A DNA stretch of 64,000 bases from Curtobacterium sp. VKM Ac-2865 (GTDB lineage Bacteria > Actinomycetota > Actinomycetes > Actinomycetales > Microbacteriaceae): positions 248,001 through 312,000 of the forward strand of contig NZ_JADKRZ010000005.1 of assembly GCF_015350905.1 (NCBI RefSeq). The letters are read 5' to 3'. Of the stretch, positions 19,474 through 27,360 are shown one piece after another (the stretch's first letter is position 1; each line of letters begins with the position of its first letter). Both the position numbers and the translations under genes were made by a program. Under the pieces are notes generated by a model. That model saw nothing but the letters and a program-made list of their open reading frames with translations. It made no database searches and was not told the DNA's origin.

Positions 19474-21066
19474 GTGGCGTCAACCCCGATCGACACCGGA
19501 CTCGAGACCCGTTCGATCACCGCACCCGAGACCATCCTCGAGATGCGCTCGATCACCAAGGAGTTCCCTGGTGTGAAGGCCCTCTCGGAGGTCTCGCTCA
19601 ACGTCCGCGCCGGCGAGGTCCACGCGATCTGCGGCGAGAACGGTGCCGGCAAGTCGACCCTCATGAAGGTCCTCTCCGGCGTCTACCCGTACGGGACCTA
19701 CACCGGCGAGATCGTCTTCGAGGGCGACGAGGTCCGCTTCGCGGGCATCAAGCAGTCCGAGCAGGCCGGCATCGTGATCATCCACCAGGAACTCGCGCTG
19801 ATCCCGGAGCTCTCGATCACCGAGAACCTGTTCCTCGGCAACGAGCCCGGCCGGTTCGGCACCATCGACTGGACCGCCGCCCAGCTGCGCGCCCAGGACC
19901 TGCTCGCCCGCGTCGGCCTGCGTGACGACCCGGACACGCAGATCAAGAACATCGGCGTCGGCAAGCAGCAGCTCGTGGAGATCGCGAAGGCGCTGCACAA
20001 GGACGTCAAGCTGCTCATCCTCGACGAGCCCACCGCGGCCCTGAACGAGAACGACTCGCAGCACCTGCTCGACCTGATCGTCGGTCTGAAGGCCAAGGGC
20101 ATCTCGAGCATCATCATCAGCCACAAGCTCAACGAGATCGAGCAGATCGCGGACAGCATCACGATCATCCGTGACGGCAAGACCATCGAGACGCTCAACG
20201 TCAAGGCGGACGGCGTCAACGAGGACCGCATCATCCGCGGCATGGTCGGCCGTTCGCTCGAGTCGCGCTTCCCCGACCGCACCCCGAAGATCGGCGAGAC
20301 CTTCTTCGAGGTCCGCGACTGGACCGTGCAGCACCCGCTCGACTCCTCGCGCCTGGTGTGCAAGGGCTCGAACTTCCACGTCAAGCGTGGCGAGATCGTC
20401 GGGTTCGCCGGGCTCATGGGCGCCGGGCGCACCGAGCTCGCGATGAGCCTGTTCGGCCACTCCTACGGCACCTTCCTCGGCGGCACGGTCGTCAAGGACG
20501 GCCAGGAGATCAAGCTCAACACCGTGCAGCAGGCCATCGACAACGGCATCGGGTACGTCTCCGAGGACCGCAAGGCGCTCGGCCTCAACCTGCTCGACAC
20601 CGTGAAGCGCTCCACCGTCGCGGCGGACCTCAAGAAGATCTCCAAGGGCGGCGTCCTCGACTCGCTCGAGGAGTACTCGGTCGCCGAGAAGTACCGCAAG
20701 ATGCTCCGCACGAAGGTGCCGAGCGTCGAGGACAACGTCGGCAAGCTCTCCGGCGGGAACCAGCAGAAGGTCGTCCTGTCGAAGTGGATGTTCACCGACC
20801 CCGACCTGCTCATCCTCGACGAGCCCACCCGCGGCATCGACGTCGGCGCCAAGTTCGAGATCTACGGCATCATCCAGCAGCTCGCGGCCGAGGGGAAGGG
20901 CATCATCCTCATCTCCTCGGAGCTCCCCGAACTGCTCGGTCTGTCCGACCGCATCTACACCATCTTCGAAGGTCAGATCACCGCTGACCTGCCGGCCGAC
21001 CAGGCCGATCCTGAATCGCTCATGCGCAGCATGACCTCCGCGCGGAAGGGCGCCAACGCCTCATGA
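19474..21066 (+). CDS. gguA: Multiple-monosaccharide ABC transporter ATP-binding protein
   Basis: A 530-residue double ABC ATPase of the CUT2 (RbsA/XylG/GguA) class. The first domain has [16 protein letters not shown] (about 50-65) and Walker [12 protein letters not shown]. The second domain has the usual degenerate Walker [17 protein letters not shown], an intact [14 protein letters not shown] signature and [13 protein letters not shown]. The start is GTG 19474 with AAGGAG 7 nt upstream. An ATG at 19467 is in another frame, and the open frame further upstream belongs to lacI antisense phase. Its stop overlaps the permease ATG (ATGA). It energises uptake with GguB and ChvE. Confidence 0.92.
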   Translation: MASTPIDTGLETRSITAPETILEMRSITKEFPGVKALSEVSLNVRAGEVHAICGENGAGKSTLMKVLSGVYPYGTYTGEIVFEGDEVRFAGIKQSEQAGIVIIHQELALIPELSITENLFLGNEPGRFGTIDWTAAQLRAQDLLARVGLRDDPDTQIKNIGVGKQQLVEIAKALHKDVKLLILDEPTAALNENDSQHLLDLIVGLKAKGISSIIISHKLNEIEQIADSITIIRDGKTIETLNVKADGVNEDRIIRGMVGRSLESRFPDRTPKIGETFFEVRDWTVQHPLDSSRLVCKGSNFHVKRGEIVGFAGLMGAGRTELAMSLFGHSYGTFLGGTVVKDGQEIKLNTVQQAIDNGIGYVSEDRKALGLNLLDTVKRSTVAADLKKISKGGVLDSLEEYSVAEKYRKMLRTKVPSVEDNVGKLSGGNQQKVVLSKWMFTDPDLLILDEPTRGIDVGAKFEIYGIIQQLAAEGKGIILISSELPELLGLSDRIYTIFEGQITADLPADQADPESLMRSMTSARKGANAS

Positions 21067-22355
21067 ACAACCTGAAACAGCTCTTCGGCAAGGGCAACAG
21101 CATCGGCCAGTACGGCATGGTCATCGCGCTCATCGCGCTGCTGATCTTCTTCTCGATCACGACCCAGGGCCTGATCCTGGAGCCCACCAACGTGATCAAC
21201 CTGTTCCTGCAGTACTCGTACATCCTGATCCTGGCGCTCGGCATGGTCATGGTGATCATCGCCGGCCACATCGACCTGTCCGTCGGTTCGGTCGCGGCGG
21301 TCGTCGGCATCATCGTGGCGCAGTCCATGGCGGTCTGGCACTTCCCGGTGTGGGCCGCGATCATCCTCGGCCTCGCCGTCGGCGCGCTCATCGGTGCCTG
21401 GCAGGGCTTCTGGGTCGCGTTCGTCCGTGTCCCGGCGTTCATCGTGACCCTCGCTGGTCAGCTCATCTTCCGTGGTGTCAACCAGATCATCGGCAACTCG
21501 ACCTCGGTTCCCGTGCCGAAGGAGTACATCCCGATCGGCGCCGGCTTCCTCGGTGACTTCGGGCCGGACTTCGGCTACAGCAACGGCACGCTCCTGATCG
21601 GGCTCGCCACGATCGCAGCGTTGATCATCATCGAGGCGCGCGGCCGTGCCCGCCGCCGCAAGATGCAGGCCGAGGTACCGCCGCTGTGGGTCTCGATCGT
21701 CCGCACCGGCGTCCTCGTCGCGGTCACCCTCGTCGCCACGTACCTGTTCGGCGCCGGCCCCGTCGGCACCTCGGTCCCGATCGTCGCGATCATCCTCGGC
21801 GTCCTGACCATCGTCTACGGCTTCGTCACGAAGAACACGATCTTCGGCCGCCAGGTCTATGCAGTCGGTGGCAACTCCAGCGCCGCGGTGCTCTCCGGTG
21901 TCAGCGCGAAGAAGGTCAACTTCTTCGTGATGATGAACATGTCGGTCCTCGCCGCGATCGCCGGCATGGTGTTCGTCGCCTACTCGGGCGCCTCCGGCCC
22001 CGCGGACGGCACCGGCTGGGAGCTCGACGCGATCGCCGCGGTGTTCGTCGGTGGTGCTGCCGTCGCCGGTGGTGTCGGCACGATCTCCGGCTCGATCATC
22101 GGTGGTCTCGTGATGGCGCTGCTGTCCAACGGTCTGCAGCTCATGGGCCTTGAGTCCAACAAGGTGCAGATCATCCGCGGTCTGGTCCTGCTCGTCGCCG
22201 TCGCCTTCGACGTCTACTCGAAGTCGCAGGGGCGTCCGTCGCTCATCGGCGGCATGATGCGGCAGTTCCAGCGCAAGGACACCGAGCAGAACACGGTGGC
22301 GGCCCAGCAGCCGCGGTCCATCGAGGACCAGCCCGAGAAGGTCACCCTCCCCTAG
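21063..22355 (+). CDS. gguB: Multiple-monosaccharide ABC transporter permease
   Basis: A 430-residue CUT2 permease with about ten helices. The ribose/xylose-type signature is [23 protein letters not shown] near residue 60, with [16 protein letters not shown] near 265 and [19 protein letters not shown] near 325. It is longer than RbsC (about 320) because of an insert (about 160-225), as in GguB/MmsB proteins. The sequence [18 protein letters not shown] in that insert is a cytoplasmic loop typical of this subgroup. It is coupled to gguA by a four-base overlap. Confidence 0.92.
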   Translation: MNNLKQLFGKGNSIGQYGMVIALIALLIFFSITTQGLILEPTNVINLFLQYSYILILALGMVMVIIAGHIDLSVGSVAAVVGIIVAQSMAVWHFPVWAAIILGLAVGALIGAWQGFWVAFVRVPAFIVTLAGQLIFRGVNQIIGNSTSVPVPKEYIPIGAGFLGDFGPDFGYSNGTLLIGLATIAALIIIEARGRARRRKMQAEVPPLWVSIVRTGVLVAVTLVATYLFGAGPVGTSVPIVAIILGVLTIVYGFVTKNTIFGRQVYAVGGNSSAAVLSGVSAKKVNFFVMMNMSVLAAIAGMVFVAYSGASGPADGTGWELDAIAAVFVGGAAVAGGVGTISGSIIGGLVMALLSNGLQLMGLESNKVQIIRGLVLLVAVAFDVYSKSQGRPSLIGGMMRQFQRKDTEQNTVAAQQPRSIEDQPEKVTLP

Positions 22356-22416
22356 CCCTCCACCCCTCACAGCGGGGCTCCGGCCCCACCCTCCTCAACG
22401 AAGAGAAAGCAATCAC

Positions 22417-23520
22417 ATGCGCAAGAAGATCGTCGCCGGCCTCAGCCTGGCGCTCATCACCGGCCTCGCCCTCAGCGGCTGCTCGGCCCGTGGCTCGGAC
22501 TCCGGCAGCGGTTCCGACGCGGCCATCAAGAAGGGCGACCTCATCGGCGTCGCGCTCCCCGCCAAGACCTCGCAGAACTGGGTCCTCGCGGGCGCCGCGT
22601 TCAAGAAGTCGATCGAGGACGCCGGCTTCAAGGCCGACATCCAGTACGCCAACGCCGGCAACCCGGTCCCCGACCAGCAGTCGCAGATCTCGGGCATGAT
22701 CACCAAGGGCGCGAAGGCCGTCATCATCGGTGCCGCCGACGGTTCGCAGCTCACCTCGCAGGTCAAGTCGGCGAAGTCCTCGGGCGCCGTCGTCATCGCC
22801 TGGGACCGCAACATCCTGAACACCAAGAACGTCGACTACTACGTCGCGTTCAACAACTACAAGGTCGGCCAGCTGCAAGCACAGGCGCTGCTCAAGGGCC
22901 TCAAGGAGAAGAAGGGCGACGGACCGTACAACGTCGAGCTCTTCGCCGGTTCGGCTGACGACGCCAACGCCACCGTGTTCTTCAACGGTGCGATGAACGT
23001 CCTGCAGCCGAAGATCGACGACGGCAGCATCAAGGTCGTCTCGGGCCAGACCACCTTCCAGAAGGTGCAGACCAAGGGCTGGCTCGCGCAGAACGCCCAG
23101 TCGCGCATGACCGACCTGATCTCGCAGTACTACTCGGGCGACACCAAGCTCGACGGCGTCCTGTCGCCGAACGACACCCTCGCCCGTGCGATCCTCACCG
23201 CGACCAAGGCTGCCGGCAAGGACAACCCCGTCGTCACCGGTCAGGACTCCGAGACCGCGTCGATCCCGCTCATCATGGCCGGCACGCAGTACTCGACCAT
23301 CTACAAGAACACGACGGACGAGGCCCAGGCGGCCATCGACCTGGTGTCCGACATCGCCGACGGCAAGACGCCGAAGACGACCAAGGACAAGAACAACGAC
23401 AACGGTGTGAAGGTCGTCCCCGCCGTCGAGCTCACCCCGGTGCTCGTCACGAAGGACAACGCCGTCGAGGCCTACAAGGGCAACGACGCACTCGAAGAGC
23501 TGGCCAAGGCCGGCAAGTAG
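22417..23520 (+). CDS. chvE: ChvE-type monosaccharide-binding lipoprotein
   Basis: A 367-residue exported sugar-binding protein. The signal peptide ends in the lipobox ALSGC (Cys 21), so it is predicted to be anchored on the outer face of the membrane. A Ser/Gly linker follows, then a type I periplasmic-binding fold with IGVALPAKTSQNWVLAG, QYANAGNPVPDQQSQI, IIGAADGSQLTSQV and VIAWDRNIL. These segments are characteristic of ChvE, which binds galactose, glucose, arabinose and xylose. It is the last gene of the operon, 61 bp after gguB, and is followed by a strong terminator. Confidence 0.92.
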   Translation: MRKKIVAGLSLALITGLALSGCSARGSDSGSGSDAAIKKGDLIGVALPAKTSQNWVLAGAAFKKSIEDAGFKADIQYANAGNPVPDQQSQISGMITKGAKAVIIGAADGSQLTSQVKSAKSSGAVVIAWDRNILNTKNVDYYVAFNNYKVGQLQAQALLKGLKEKKGDGPYNVELFAGSADDANATVFFNGAMNVLQPKIDDGSIKVVSGQTTFQKVQTKGWLAQNAQSRMTDLISQYYSGDTKLDGVLSPNDTLARAILTATKAAGKDNPVVTGQDSETASIPLIMAGTQYSTIYKNTTDEAQAAIDLVSDIADGKTPKTTKDKNNDNGVKVVPAVELTPVLVTKDNAVEAYKGNDALEELAKAGK

Positions 23521-23534
23521 TCGTTCGCTCCACC

Positions 23535-23571
23535 CACAGGGCCCCGTCCGCATCGCGGACGGGGCCCTGTG
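23535..23571 (+). terminator. Terminator of the chvE operon
   Basis: CACAGGGCCCCGTCCG (23535-23550) pairs perfectly with 23556-23571 across a 5-nt loop, 14 bp after the chvE stop. No U-tract follows, as is common in high-GC actinobacteria. Confidence 0.88.
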
Positions 23572-23727
23572 CCGTTCTCCCGGCTCGCTCACCGGGACCC
23601 GAGACGGATTCCGATCCGGCGGCCGACGGATCCGGTTCCCGATCCTCGGGCCGAGCCGACCAGATCCGTCAGCGCCGGATCGGGACGTCATCCCTCGGCC
23701 GGCCCGGCGGCATGATCGCGACCACCG

Positions 23728-23773
23728 CCGGACGGGAGGCGCGGTGCCAGCCCGGGACGAGCCTCCCGTCCGG
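23728..23773. repeat. Palindromic GACGGGAGGC repeat, copy 1
   Basis: CCGGACGGGAGGC (23728-23740) and its perfect complement (23761-23773) enclose GCGGTGCCAGCCCGGGACGA. It shares arms with copies at 54339-54383 and 63335-63382. It lies about 35 bp beyond the stop of the HepT-like gene on the minus strand and may terminate it. The rest of 23576-23807 shows no gene. Confidence 0.8.
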
Positions 23774-23807
23774 TGGGACGTGCGCCGACGACCCGCCGCA
23801 CCCGCCG

Positions 23808-24137
23808 TCAGCGCTGGCTGGCCCGGAGCCGCTGCACTGCCTGCTGCAGGTGCGGGACGTCGACCTGCGCGGTGCCGAGCACGAGTGCCGGGGTGGTGTC
23901 GAAGTAGCGGCGGGTGAGCCGCTCCCCCAGCAGCGAGATGCGCGACCACGGGATGCCGGGCTCACCGGCGGTCACCGCGACGGGGAGCATCCGCACGGCC
24001 TCGCCGATCTCGACGAGGCGCATCCGGACGGCGTCGTAGACGACGTCCTCGGGCAGGGCGTCCGCCGACACGTACCGCCCGATCACCTGGCAGGCGCGGA
24101 TGACGTCCTCGAGCCGTTGGTCGACGTCCCGGTTCAC
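23808..24137 (-). CDS. HepT-like (DUF86) protein, possible toxin with degenerate motif
   Basis: A 109-residue all-helical protein resembling HepT/DUF86 toxins of the MntA-HepT type (HEPN superfamily): RLEDVIRACQVIGRYV near the N-terminus and VRMRLVEIGEAVRML in the middle. HEPN RNases carry RxxxxHxY. The aligned stretch here is GERLTRRYFDTT, where both the Arg and the catalytic His positions look replaced (Gly and Arg) while the Tyr is kept. It may be a non-RNase toxin, a decayed toxin or a partner subunit. The ATG overlaps the stop of the nucleotidyltransferase gene by four bases, so the pair is coupled. Confidence 0.7.
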   Translation of the reverse strand: MNRDVDQRLEDVIRACQVIGRYVSADALPEDVVYDAVRMRLVEIGEAVRMLPVAVTAGEPGIPWSRISLLGERLTRRYFDTTPALVLGTAQVDVPHLQQAVQRLRASQR

Positions 24138-24649
24138 AGCGGGACCGCGTCTCGGACGACCTCGGGGCGCATGCCGTCGGCGGCGACCACGTCGACCCGG
24201 ACGCCGAGCACCTGTTCAGCGGCGTCCTGGATCCGCATCAGCGTGAACATGCCGAGGCCCGGGCAGAGGTCGACCATCAGGTCGACGTCGCTGTCCGGGC
24301 CGTCGTCCCCGCGTGCGACGCTGCCGAAGAGCCTCGGGTTGCTCCCGCCGAGCCGGGTGACGGCGTCGCACAGTTCGGTGCGGTGGGCTGCGACCCGCTC
24401 GCGGAGCGTCGTCGTGGTGTCCACCGGCTCGAGGTCGATGACCGTCAGGAACCCGGCGGCGCGGAGCAGCCGCTGGAGTGCGGCGAGGGAGGGCTCGCGG
24501 CGACCGTTCTCGTACGTGCTGATGACGCTCTGCGTGACTCCCGCGCGACGGGCGAGCTGCACCTGGGTGAGTGCGGCGCGGTCGCGGGCGTTCCGGATGA
24601 GGTCAGCGGCGGAGACGGGCGGCGGCGTCCGTGTCTGAGCTCCGGTCAT
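24134..24649 (-). CDS. XRE-HTH and minimal nucleotidyltransferase fusion (MntA-like antitoxin)
   Basis: A 171-residue protein. Residues about 15-70 form an XRE helix-turn-helix (LTQVQLARRAGVTQSVISTYENGRREPSL). Residues about 100-165 form a minimal nucleotidyltransferase with GSVARGDDGPDSDVDLMVD, the GSx10DxD motif. MntA antitoxins AMPylate the Tyr of HepT; here the Tyr is kept in the partner. The added HTH suggests direct autoregulation. ATG 24649 gives a compact N-terminus, but an ATG at 24688 is also possible and would place the palindrome at 24671-24685 inside the gene. The gene is coupled to the HepT-like gene. Confidence 0.75.
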   Translation of the reverse strand: MTGAQTRTPPPVSAADLIRNARDRAALTQVQLARRAGVTQSVISTYENGRREPSLAALQRLLRAAGFLTVIDLEPVDTTTTLRERVAAHRTELCDAVTRLGGSNPRLFGSVARGDDGPDSDVDLMVDLCPGLGMFTLMRIQDAAEQVLGVRVDVVAADGMRPEVVRDAVPL

Positions 24650-24670
24650 GGTGCAACGATACACACCATT

Positions 24671-24685
24671 CCGTATTTCGTACGG
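24671..24685. promoter_or_regulatory. Palindrome at the toxin-antitoxin promoter
   Basis: CCGTA (24671-24675) and TACGG (24681-24685) enclose TTTCG, 22 bp upstream of the preferred start. It is a plausible site for the encoded XRE domain. The surrounding A+T-rich stretch could hold the promoter. Confidence 0.4.
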
Positions 24686-24708
24686 CATGCTTCACCAGCG
24701 GTGTCCCC

Positions 24709-24768
24709 GCGCGGCGTCAGTCGCGCTCGGACAGGTCTGCGCGGCGTCAGTCGCGCTCGGACACGTCC
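24709..24768. repeat. 30-bp tandem duplication of the dcd 3' end
   Basis: Two adjacent 30-bp units (24709-24738 and 24739-24768) differ at two or three positions. Each contains the last codons of dcd plus its stop on the minus strand, and the repeat starts again into dcd (GCGCGG). Only the unit at 24739-24768 is the true gene end; the other is a duplicate just downstream. Confidence 0.85.
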
Positions 24769-25334
24769 GCGCGGTGGAAGTTGAGCGCCGAGCGGGAGGC
24801 CGTCGGGCCGCGCTGCCCCTGGTAGCGCGACTGGTACTCGGCCGAGCCGTAGGGCTTGTCCGCCGGGCTCGACAGCTGGAAGAAGCAGAGCTGCCCGATC
24901 TTCATGCCCGGCCAGAGCTTGATGGGCAGGGTCGCCACGTTCGAGAGCTCCAGCGTGACGTGGCCGGAGAAGCCCGGGTCGATGAAGCCCGCGGTGGAGT
25001 GCGTCAGCAGGCCGAGGCGGCCGAGGGAGCTCTTGCCCTCGAGCCGGGCCGCGATGTCGTCCGGCAGCGTCACGACCTCGTACGTCGAGCCGAGGACGAA
25101 CTCGCCGGGGTGCAGCACGAAGGCCTCGTCCGGGTCGGTCTCGACCAGTCGCGTCAGGTCGGGCTGGTCGACCGCCGGGTCGATGTGCGGGTACTTGTGG
25201 TTGTCGAAGAGCCGGAAGAACTTGTCCAGACGGACGTCGATGCTCGACGGCTGGACGAGCGAGGCGTCGTGGGGGTCGAGCCCGATCCGTCCGGCGGCGA
25301 GCTGGGCGGTGATGTCGCGGTCGGAGAGCAGCAC
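24747..25334 (-). CDS. dcd: dCTP deaminase
   Basis: A 195-residue Dcd enzyme deaminating dCTP on the way to dUMP/dTTP; the actinobacterial form may be the bifunctional dUMP-forming type. Visible signatures are LLSDRDI at the start, [16 protein letters not shown], the active-site stretch [13 protein letters not shown] with [22 protein letters not shown], and the C-terminal [20 protein letters not shown]. The length is normal (about 190). It sits between the toxin-antitoxin pair and a divergent acetyltransferase. The last ten codons are duplicated downstream. Confidence 0.95.
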   Translation of the reverse strand: MLLSDRDITAQLAAGRIGLDPHDASLVQPSSIDVRLDKFFRLFDNHKYPHIDPAVDQPDLTRLVETDPDEAFVLHPGEFVLGSTYEVVTLPDDIAARLEGKSSLGRLGLLTHSTAGFIDPGFSGHVTLELSNVATLPIKLWPGMKIGQLCFFQLSSPADKPYGSAEYQSRYQGQRGPTASRSALNFHRADVSERD

Positions 25335-25420
25335 GGTACCGAAGCCTAGCGGCCGGGATCGACGCGCCGGTAGGCTGGCCGGCTGCCCTGCACCGTGCGC
25401 GGTGGCGGGAGGGGACCACC

Positions 25421-26569
25421 GTGGACCGCGTCATCGAGCTCGACGTACCGAGGACCATGGACGACGACCCGGCGGCGGTCGCGGTGTTCCGCGAGTGGGT
25501 CGCGGTGTCGGCCCGCTCCGAGGTCGCCGTCCACGGGTTGGCCGAACTCGTCTGGACGGCAGAGGCGCAGCTCGCGATGCTGCACGACCCGGAGGCGCCG
25601 AGTCGGCTGTTCGTCGTGCGGGACGACCACGACGTCGTCGTCGCTGCCGGCTCCTACGACTCGAAGACCGCCCCCGGCACGCCCAACTGCTGGCTCTCCG
25701 TCGGCGTCGACCCCGACCACCGCCGTCGTGGTGTCGGGACGCTGCTCGCCGACCACCTGGAGGGCATCGCCCGGGCCGAGGGCCGCACGCAGTGGAAGAC
25801 GTACGCCGTGTCGCGCCAGGTCGGGCCGGCCACCGGGCCCGGGTACCTGCAGGCCCCGACCGGCTTCGGCGCCGTGCCGGAGGACGAGGCGGGTGTGCGG
25901 TTCCTGACCGGGCGCGGGTGGCGGTTCGGCCAGGTGAACCGGATCAGTCGGCTCGCCCTGCCCACCGATCGTGCGGTGGTCCAGGCACTGCACGACCGTG
26001 CCGCGGCCGCCGCCGGGACCGACTTCCGGGTGCACGCGTGGTCCGGCCCGACGCCGCCGCGGTGGCAGGAGGGCATCGCGCTGCTCGAGACCCGGATGAG
26101 CACCGACGCCCCCGAGGGCGACATGGAGGAGCCCGAGGACGTCTGGACCGTCGAGCGTCTGCAGGAGCACGACGCGCTGCTCGACGCGTCCCCGCGCACG
26201 ATGCTCACCGTGGCCGTCGAGCACGCCCCGAGCGGGACCCTGGCCGGGTTCACGCAGCTGGCGGTGCCGGACGCGACGGCGGAGCCGGTGTTCCAGTGGG
26301 ACACCCTCGTGCTGCGCGAGCACCGCGGACACCGACTCGGGTGGCTGCTCAAGGTCGTGGGGATCGAGACCGTCGAGCGGGACCACCCCGGTCACCCGTC
26401 GATCATCACCTTCAACGCGGAGGAGAACCGTCCGATGCTCGACGTCAACGAGGCGGTCGGCTTCGTCGGCGTCGGCAGCGAGGGGGTCTGGGAGCGCCGG
26501 GTGGGCGCCGGAGGTGGCGGAGGTGCCGGGGGCGCCGGAGGTGCCGCGGCTGCCGGAGGTGCCGGGTAG
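25421..26569 (+). CDS. Tandem GNAT-domain acetyltransferase
   Basis: A 382-residue protein with two GNAT folds. In the first, the acetyl-CoA loop is [20 protein letters not shown] (about 95-115). In the second it is [20 protein letters not shown] (about 295-315), followed by [17 protein letters not shown]. This two-domain arrangement resembles mycothiol synthase-like and other actinobacterial double GNATs, but key MshD features are not evident. The start is GTG 25421 with GGGAGGGG upstream. The C-terminus runs into a Gly/Ala-only tail of about 24 residues, encoded by a GCCGGAGGT-type microsatellite. Confidence 0.85.
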   Translation: MDRVIELDVPRTMDDDPAAVAVFREWVAVSARSEVAVHGLAELVWTAEAQLAMLHDPEAPSRLFVVRDDHDVVVAAGSYDSKTAPGTPNCWLSVGVDPDHRRRGVGTLLADHLEGIARAEGRTQWKTYAVSRQVGPATGPGYLQAPTGFGAVPEDEAGVRFLTGRGWRFGQVNRISRLALPTDRAVVQALHDRAAAAAGTDFRVHAWSGPTPPRWQEGIALLETRMSTDAPEGDMEEPEDVWTVERLQEHDALLDASPRTMLTVAVEHAPSGTLAGFTQLAVPDATAEPVFQWDTLVLREHRGHRLGWLLKVVGIETVERDHPGHPSIITFNAEENRPMLDVNEAVGFVGVGSEGVWERRVGAGGGGGAGGAGGAAAAGGAG

Positions 26570-26579
26570 GGTCGGCGGC

Positions 26580-27275
26580 ATGACGCGCTCACGGGGGATG
26601 CAGGCACTCATCGACGACGGGGTCTTCCTGGCCTACGAGGCCCAACTGGCCCTGGCGGACCAGTTCGAGGACCACGAGCACTGGGACGTGGACCTGGCCG
26701 CGGGCCAGTTCCACTTCTCGGGCACGAAGCCGGCCACCTTCCCGGTGCAGTTCCTCGGCACCGCTGCCCCCGGCCCCCGCAGCTGGTTGTGGGGCTGGGC
26801 GAACCCGGGCCAGCACCCGGAGCAGGTGCTCAGCGCCGCTGCCGCGACCCGTGCGCTCGGCGAACGGTACGACGTCCCCGAACTCGTGCAGGCCGAGGTG
26901 CCGTTCGGCGGTGCAGCCGACGACGACGCCGTCCGCACCGGGTACGAGCTCGGCTGGGGGCTGTCGATCGCGGCACGGCTGGCGAGCGGCACCTGGTTCG
27001 GGTACAACGCCGACGTCGGCGGTGGCACCCGGATCTGGCTGCTGCTCGAGGGGCTGCTCTTCGACGCCCCGACGGTCCCCCGCATGCTCCGCGTGTTCGG
27101 CGAGGGCATCCGGTCGATCGAGGTCCAGGACCACCGCCGAGCCGTCGCGAGCTGGGCGTCGCTCCGCGGTGCGCCGTGGGACGGCCGCACGCTGACCCTG
27201 TCCGGCGGCACGATCACGATCGCGTTCGACGAGCAGGGACGCCTGCGGGACATGCAGGGCACCGCGGGTTCCTGA
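26580..27275 (+). CDS. DUF6882 family protein
   Basis: A 231-residue soluble protein that I recognise as DUF6882-like by the N-terminal half (YEAQLALADQFEDHEHWDVDLAAGQFHFSG), the centre (SWLWGWANPG with RALGERYDVPELV) and the C-terminal DDMQG-like end (LRDMQGTAGS). No catalytic motif is known for the family. ATG 26580 lies 11 bp after the acetyltransferase stop; the open frame further upstream is the shifted microsatellite and is excluded. The two genes are probably co-transcribed. Confidence 0.65.
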   Translation: MTRSRGMQALIDDGVFLAYEAQLALADQFEDHEHWDVDLAAGQFHFSGTKPATFPVQFLGTAAPGPRSWLWGWANPGQHPEQVLSAAAATRALGERYDVPELVQAEVPFGGAADDDAVRTGYELGWGLSIAARLASGTWFGYNADVGGGTRIWLLLEGLLFDAPTVPRMLRVFGEGIRSIEVQDHRRAVASWASLRGAPWDGRTLTLSGGTITIAFDEQGRLRDMQGTAGS

Positions 27276-27360
27276 GCAGACGGACGGCCTGGGTCCAGGC
27301 CCGCGCGCCTACGATGGAGGGTCCGCGGTCTCGCGGGCACAAGCGTCCCGGAACAGGTCG

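Noticed and set aside
25421..26569. Calling the double GNAT protein mycothiol synthase (MshD)
   Set aside because: Two GNAT domains are shared, but no mycothiol gene is near and diagnostic residues could not be confirmed.
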